Shown: positions 63,596 through 64,000 of the stretch, piece after piece | How positions within the stretch are numbered: position 1 is the stretch's first letter | Layout of the letters: every line of letters begins with the position of its first letter | Assembly: GCA_021741145.1 (NCBI GenBank) | Contig: JAIOYK010000025.1 | Location: 1 to 64,000 of the forward strand | Length of the DNA stretch: 64,000 nt | Direction: 5' to 3' | Origin: Rhodospirillum sp. | Lineage (GTDB): Bacteria > Pseudomonadota > Alphaproteobacteria > Rhodospirillales > Rhodospirillaceae | Made by a program: the position numbers and the translations under genes | Notes under the pieces: generated by a model | Told to the model about the DNA's origin: nothing | The model's database searches: none | Seen by the model: the letters and a program-made list of their open reading frames with translations, nothing else

Positions 63596-64000
63596 CTATT
63601 CCGCGGCCCGGGCCAATGTGTTTTGCCAATCACCGGTCCGCATCTGCTCCCGGCACCCCATGGCCGCGCCCTCCGCCAGTTCCAACAGCGGATGGGGGTC
63701 GTCCATGGAAGCCGCAGCATCCAACGCTTCCACCAGGCATAGATAATTGTCCAGGAAGCGGTGCAGACGCAGGCGGGCCACGGCGTTCTCTGGCGCCCGG
63801 CGACCGAGGTAGAGCGAGAGCAAGACCCGCTCGGGCACCTCGCCCAGATGTCCCGCATTGGCCATCAGGCCCAGGTCCCGATAGGGATCCCCCATCGCCG
63901 AGGTTCTCCAGTCGGTCAGCAGCATCTGCCGCTCTCCGTCAATGAAGCCATGTAACCCCTGAGCATTGATCAGGGGGACATCCTGGGGCGCCCGGGCGGC
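63596..64000 (-). CDS. Aminoglycoside/choline kinase-like protein, C-terminal part, cut by window edge
   Basis: The last 134 codons of a gene that continues past the window. The MLLTDWRTSAMGDPYRDLGLMANAG stretch matches the metal-binding DW(E/R)..GMGDP..DL region of APH/choline-kinase-fold enzymes. The preceding catalytic loop, expected as HND..P.N, reads INA..L.G here, so the catalytic Asp and Asn seem changed. A helical C-terminal domain follows (LHRFLDNYLCLVEALDAAAS). The function cannot be named; it could be a pseudokinase-like protein. Confidence 0.75.
   Translation of the reverse strand, partial: AARAPQDVPLINAQGLHGFIDGERQMLLTDWRTSAMGDPYRDLGLMANAGHLGEVPERVLLSLYLGRRAPENAVARLRLHRFLDNYLCLVEALDAAASMDDPHPLLELAEGAAMGCREQMRTGDWQNTLARAAE

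Overview
This window comes from a GC-rich chromosome of an alphaproteobacterium, most likely a member of the Rhodospirillales. The pointers are a hopanoid cluster (hpnA, hpnH, hpnM, hpnN), the histidine phosphotransferase ChpT, a FzlA-type GST homologue, an ScsB-type DsbD, a PduO-type cobalamin adenosyltransferase, and a hybrid CheA with a receiver domain. Species identity is inferred from gene content only.

Layout: 0.2-2.2 kb groES-groEL. 2.3-10.8 kb outer-membrane lipid and hopanoid genes (mlaA-like, hpnM, hpnN, hpnA, ispH, hpnH). 10.9-15.1 kb catabolic genes with their regulators (isochorismatase-like hydrolase facing a LysR gene, lldD facing a GntR gene, a PEBP-like protein). 15.2-22.8 kb a chemotaxis block on the minus strand (cheA, cheY, cheB, cheR, then an AraC-type regulator, with chpT upstream). 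It has no cheW and carries a 34-bp tandem hairpin array between cheA and cheY. 23.1-26.6 kb DUF3553, a membrane-anchored cytochrome c, moaA and nadK, followed by a decayed CHASE-type histidine kinase. 28.7-39.7 kb metabolism (branched-chain aminotransferase, pyrD, HAD phosphatase, PduO, etfBA with a 3-hydroxyacyl-CoA dehydrogenase). Inside it lies an envelope cassette of lptG, a GT39-like transferase and a PAP2 phosphatase. 40-51 kb is an accessory-like stretch with poorly known proteins, a Wza-like lipoprotein, mtgA, orphan response regulators, a MITE-like element and a family of paired-hairpin repeats. 51.4-52.8 kb holds a frameshifted STAS gene, an IS256 relic and tRNA-Arg(CCG). 52.9-58.6 kb has a prepilin-like protein, fzlA, yqgE, an ScsB-type DsbD and a peroxiredoxin. 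58.7-64 kb has a metal-linked operon (variant PCuAC, MacB/LolC-like permease, LolD-like ATPase, small thiol protein) directly downstream of alkaline phosphatase phoA, then the end of an aminoglycoside/choline-kinase-like gene running off the window.

Functional threads: many genes serve the cell envelope (hopanoids, MlaA/MlaC-type lipid transport, LPS export and modification, peptidoglycan, capsule export). The parts most worth following up are the phoA-linked ABC operon with His-rich segments, the dispersed paired-hairpin elements, the MITE-like element and the hairpin array inside the chemotaxis locus. Several loci show decay (histidine kinase, STAS gene, IS256 relic, possibly the prepilin gene).
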